In this document: one piece after another, positions 13,685-15,266 of the stretch
Numbering within the stretch: the first letter of the stretch is position 1
Layout of the letters: every line of letters begins with the position of its first letter
DNA from: an uncultured Bacilli bacterium
Lineage (GTDB): Bacteria > Bacillota_I > Bacilli_A > RF39 > UBA660
Length of the DNA stretch: 15,266 nucleotides
Assembly (NCBI GenBank): GCA_944363805.1
Contig: CALVVH010000033.1
Span: 1-15,266, forward strand
Direction: 5' to 3'
Made by a program: the position numbers and the translations under genes
Notes under the pieces: generated by a model
What the model saw: only the letters and a program-made list of their open reading frames with translations
Told to the model about the DNA's origin: nothing
Databases searched by the model: none

Positions 13685-13711
13685 AAAAAAAATTGCAACA
13701 TAATGTTGCAA
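13685..13711 (-). terminator. terminator of the TtcA-like gene
   Basis: Minus strand TTGCAACA (13704-13711) TTA TGTTGCAA (13693-13700), an 8-bp perfect stem followed by eight Ts (13685-13692), directly after the stop at 13715. Confidence 0.9.
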
Positions 13712-13714
13712 AAA

Positions 13715-14518
13715 TTACTCTTCATAATCATCATAATAATTATATCTTTTATCATTGTCGATATAGCCCATGACTTGATTTATGTTAATATTTTCGACAC
13801 TTTTGAAAATATTATATTCAACAAATTTATTTGTTTCTCGAAGTTTTTTAATAAGTTCTTTTACTTCAGCACGTTTAGAGTCTTCTTTCTTTAGGGGACA
13901 TGCACAATTGATAAATTCAAGTTCATTATATTTTAGCCAGTTGATAATTGCAGATTCACGAACTAGATATAGGGGTCTAATTAATTCCATACCCGGAAAA
14001 TTTTTACTTTTTATCTTAGGTAACATTGATACTATTTCACCATTATAAAGGATACCTAGCATGATAGTTTCAATGACATCATTGTAGTGATGTCCCAAAG
14101 CGATTTTGTTGCAACCTAAGTCAGAAGCAAACTTATATAGATGGCCACGACGCATTCTAGCACACATATAACAAGGGGATTTTACATCCATTGATTTTAA
14201 AGAATCAAAAATAGTGCTTTCATAAACGTGGATAGGAATTCCTAAAAGTTCAGCATTTTTCTTTACTTTATCCAGATTTTCTTTGCTATATCCTGGATCC
14301 ATAACAATGAACTCTAAATCAAATTTAATCTTACCATGCTTTTTTATTTCTTGCATACATTTGGCTAGCAAAAAAGAATCTTTACCACCACTGATACATA
14401 CAGCAATTTTATCATTATCTTGAATCAGATCATAAATTGTTACTGCTTTAGTAAATTTACGCCATATATCTTTACGATAAGTTTTAATTATACTTCTTTC
14501 AACTTGTTCTTTTTTCAT
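13715..14518 (-). CDS. TtcA-family tRNA thiolation PP-loop ATPase
   Basis: TtcA-type enzymes adenylate and thiolate a tRNA cytidine using an Fe-S cluster. The 267-residue protein has the PP-loop SGGKDS at 43-48, a CYMC pair (C116, C119) and the GHHYNDVIET motif at 142-151, with further cysteines C205 and C207 in NCACP near where the third cluster ligand of TtcA is expected. The C-terminus is charged (YNYYDDYEE). I chose the ATG at 14516-14518: the promoter's expected start (about 14531) excludes the in-frame TTG at 14533, and GGTGA lies about 6 bases before this ATG. The exact substrate (2-thiocytidine-32 or a related site) is inferred from the family. It has its own consensus promoter overlapping the stop of the upstream gene. 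Confidence 0.85.
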   Translation of the reverse strand: MKKEQVERSIIKTYRKDIWRKFTKAVTIYDLIQDNDKIAVCISGGKDSFLLAKCMQEIKKHGKIKFDLEFIVMDPGYSKENLDKVKKNAELLGIPIHVYESTIFDSLKSMDVKSPCYMCARMRRGHLYKFASDLGCNKIALGHHYNDVIETIMLGILYNGEIVSMLPKIKSKNFPGMELIRPLYLVRESAIINWLKYNELEFINCACPLKKEDSKRAEVKELIKKLRETNKFVEYNIFKSVENININQVMGYIDNDKRYNYYDDYEE

Positions 14519-14537
14519 AAGAATCACCAACAAGGAT

Positions 14538-14566
14538 ATTATGACGGAGATTTATGGGTTTGTCAA
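14538..14566 (-). promoter_or_regulatory. sigma-A promoter of the TtcA-like gene
   Basis: Minus strand TTGACA (14561-14566), 17-bp spacer, CATAAT (14538-14543). The -35 hexamer contains the TGA stop codon of the upstream ImmA-like gene (14563-14565). The leader would be only about 13 nt. Confidence 0.85.
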
Positions 14567-15266
14567 TTAATACTTTCGCGATTGGCAGTATAAATTTTTG
14601 AATTATATGATATAAGCCCTTCTTTAGCAAGTCTCGATGTAGCGAAGCAAATAGGAATATTGTTTTTTTGGCAAATTTCTTTTATTTCATTTGGCTTTTC
14701 TTTTATTAAATTCCAAACATTTTTATCAATCATCCAATTTAATGCTACTTCATCTATTTCTTTTTCGCTAGTAGAATCATCAACAACTATTTTGTTTTTA
14801 GCCATGTTATAATCTCTTTTTACGTGAGCTAGTTCATGATATAAAGCAAAATAGAATGAAGCCTTCTCTTTAAAGGTTTTGGTTAAATAAATTGCTGGAT
14901 TGGTTATTTTTACCATCATACATCCACGTATTTTTGTTGCAGGAAGAGCATCTTCAACAACTAAATAAATACCATATTTATTTAAAATTTTGGTTAGACT
15001 AACCGTATTAAACGGTTTATTTTGTTCAAGTTTTAGTTCATCTAGTAACTTAGAGAAATTTGCAGATGAATATTCAAAAACATTTTGCTCTATAATTAAT
15101 TTATCGCAGTGTTTAATCCATAGATAGATCTTTTTTTGATTAGCATCATCTTTCTTTTTGTATAATACCTTAGTATTAATATATTCAGATGTTAAATCAA
15201 AACTACTTAAATTTAAATATTCCAATAAATCAACGGCATTTTGGGTAGTGTTAGTAACATCTTTTA
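14563..15266 (-). CDS. ImmA/IrrE-type metallopeptidase, 5' end beyond window
   Basis: The zinc-peptidase motif HELAH lies in FYFALYHELAHVKRDYN, with a later acidic segment (SEKEIDEVALNWMI) that supplies the usual downstream Glu. This is the ImmA/IrrE family, which cleaves repressors in mobile elements and stress systems. An in-frame TTG at 15223-15225 could be taken as a start, but the frame stays open to the window edge and encodes KDVTNTTQNAVDLLEYLNLS. It has no ribosome binding site at that TTG, so the gene is treated as continuing off the right edge. That residue pattern resembles the linker following an XRE HTH in HTH-ImmA fusion proteins (HigA-like antitoxins); the HTH itself is not visible. 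The gene ends in TGA. Its target is unknown. Confidence 0.85.
   Translation of the reverse strand, partial: KDVTNTTQNAVDLLEYLNLSSFDLTSEYINTKVLYKKKDDANQKKIYLWIKHCDKLIIEQNVFEYSSANFSKLLDELKLEQNKPFNTVSLTKILNKYGIYLVVEDALPATKIRGCMMVKITNPAIYLTKTFKEKASFYFALYHELAHVKRDYNMAKNKIVVDDSTSEKEIDEVALNWMIDKNVWNLIKEKPNEIKEICQKNNIPICFATSRLAKEGLISYNSKIYTANRESIN

Noticed and set aside
13793..13799. Single TTCGACA, a reverse Spo0A box
   Set aside because: It lies inside the TtcA-like coding region as a lone copy, and one chance heptamer in 15 kb is expected.
14519..14533. Upstream TTG start for the TtcA-like gene
   Set aside because: It has no ribosome binding site and lies upstream of, or at, the expected transcription start.

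Overview
The window looks like chromosome from a low-GC, anaerobic member of the Bacillota, probably an uncultured gut-type lineage near the Erysipelotrichales/RF39-like Bacilli. The grounds are AT-rich sequence with strong AGGAGG-type ribosome binding sites, textbook sigma-A promoters (several TTGACA-N17-TATAAT), a Gram-positive L10 leader, an [FeFe]-hydrogenase, a surface protein with an NPxTG-type sorting signal, and many T-rich intrinsic terminators. TGA is used as a stop (hydrogenase, ImmA-like gene) and Trp is TGG, so the standard code fits better than the Mycoplasma code. The lineage is inferred; no marker here fixes it.

Left part (1-1960): a ribosomal protein cluster on the minus strand, rplK-rplA-rplJ, with rplJ cut by the window edge. 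rplK (L11) carries an acidic C-terminal extension of about 60 residues. rplJ has its own perfect promoter, whose -35 hexamer sits in the last codons of rplA, followed by an L10 leader with an attenuator-like hairpin. A divergent plus-strand gene (2099-3115) encodes a membrane-anchored extracytoplasmic protein with Ig-like domains. It converges on an unrecognised 411-residue protein (3136-4371).

Middle part (4440-9700): a secreted, membrane-anchored thioredoxin-like protein (CGHC), then an operon transcribed right to left: a TetR-type regulator, a compact [FeFe]-hydrogenase and a C3/VIP2-type ADP-ribosyltransferase. The first two overlap by one base and the next gap is 9 bp. Upstream of its extended -10 promoter are two perfect TGTCGAA heptamers exactly 10 bp apart, plus a third TGTC in the same phase. 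This matches the Spo0A box consensus and is the most striking regulatory signal in the window. Next comes a six-cysteine surface protein with a 10-bp inverted repeat around its promoter, divergent from a small XRE-type HTH gene.

Right part (9660-15266): an NPSTG-tailed surface protein, a P2-type Ca2+-transporting ATPase, a TtcA-like tRNA thiolation enzyme, and an ImmA/IrrE-type metallopeptidase whose frame stays open off the right edge. No stretch over 300 bases lacks a gene. I saw no tRNA, rRNA, CRISPR array, transposase or prophage structural gene.

Best candidate for something undescribed: the TetR / [FeFe]-hydrogenase / ADP-ribosyltransferase operon with tandem Spo0A-like boxes. The surface proteins with paired cysteines close to a membrane-anchored thioredoxin come second.
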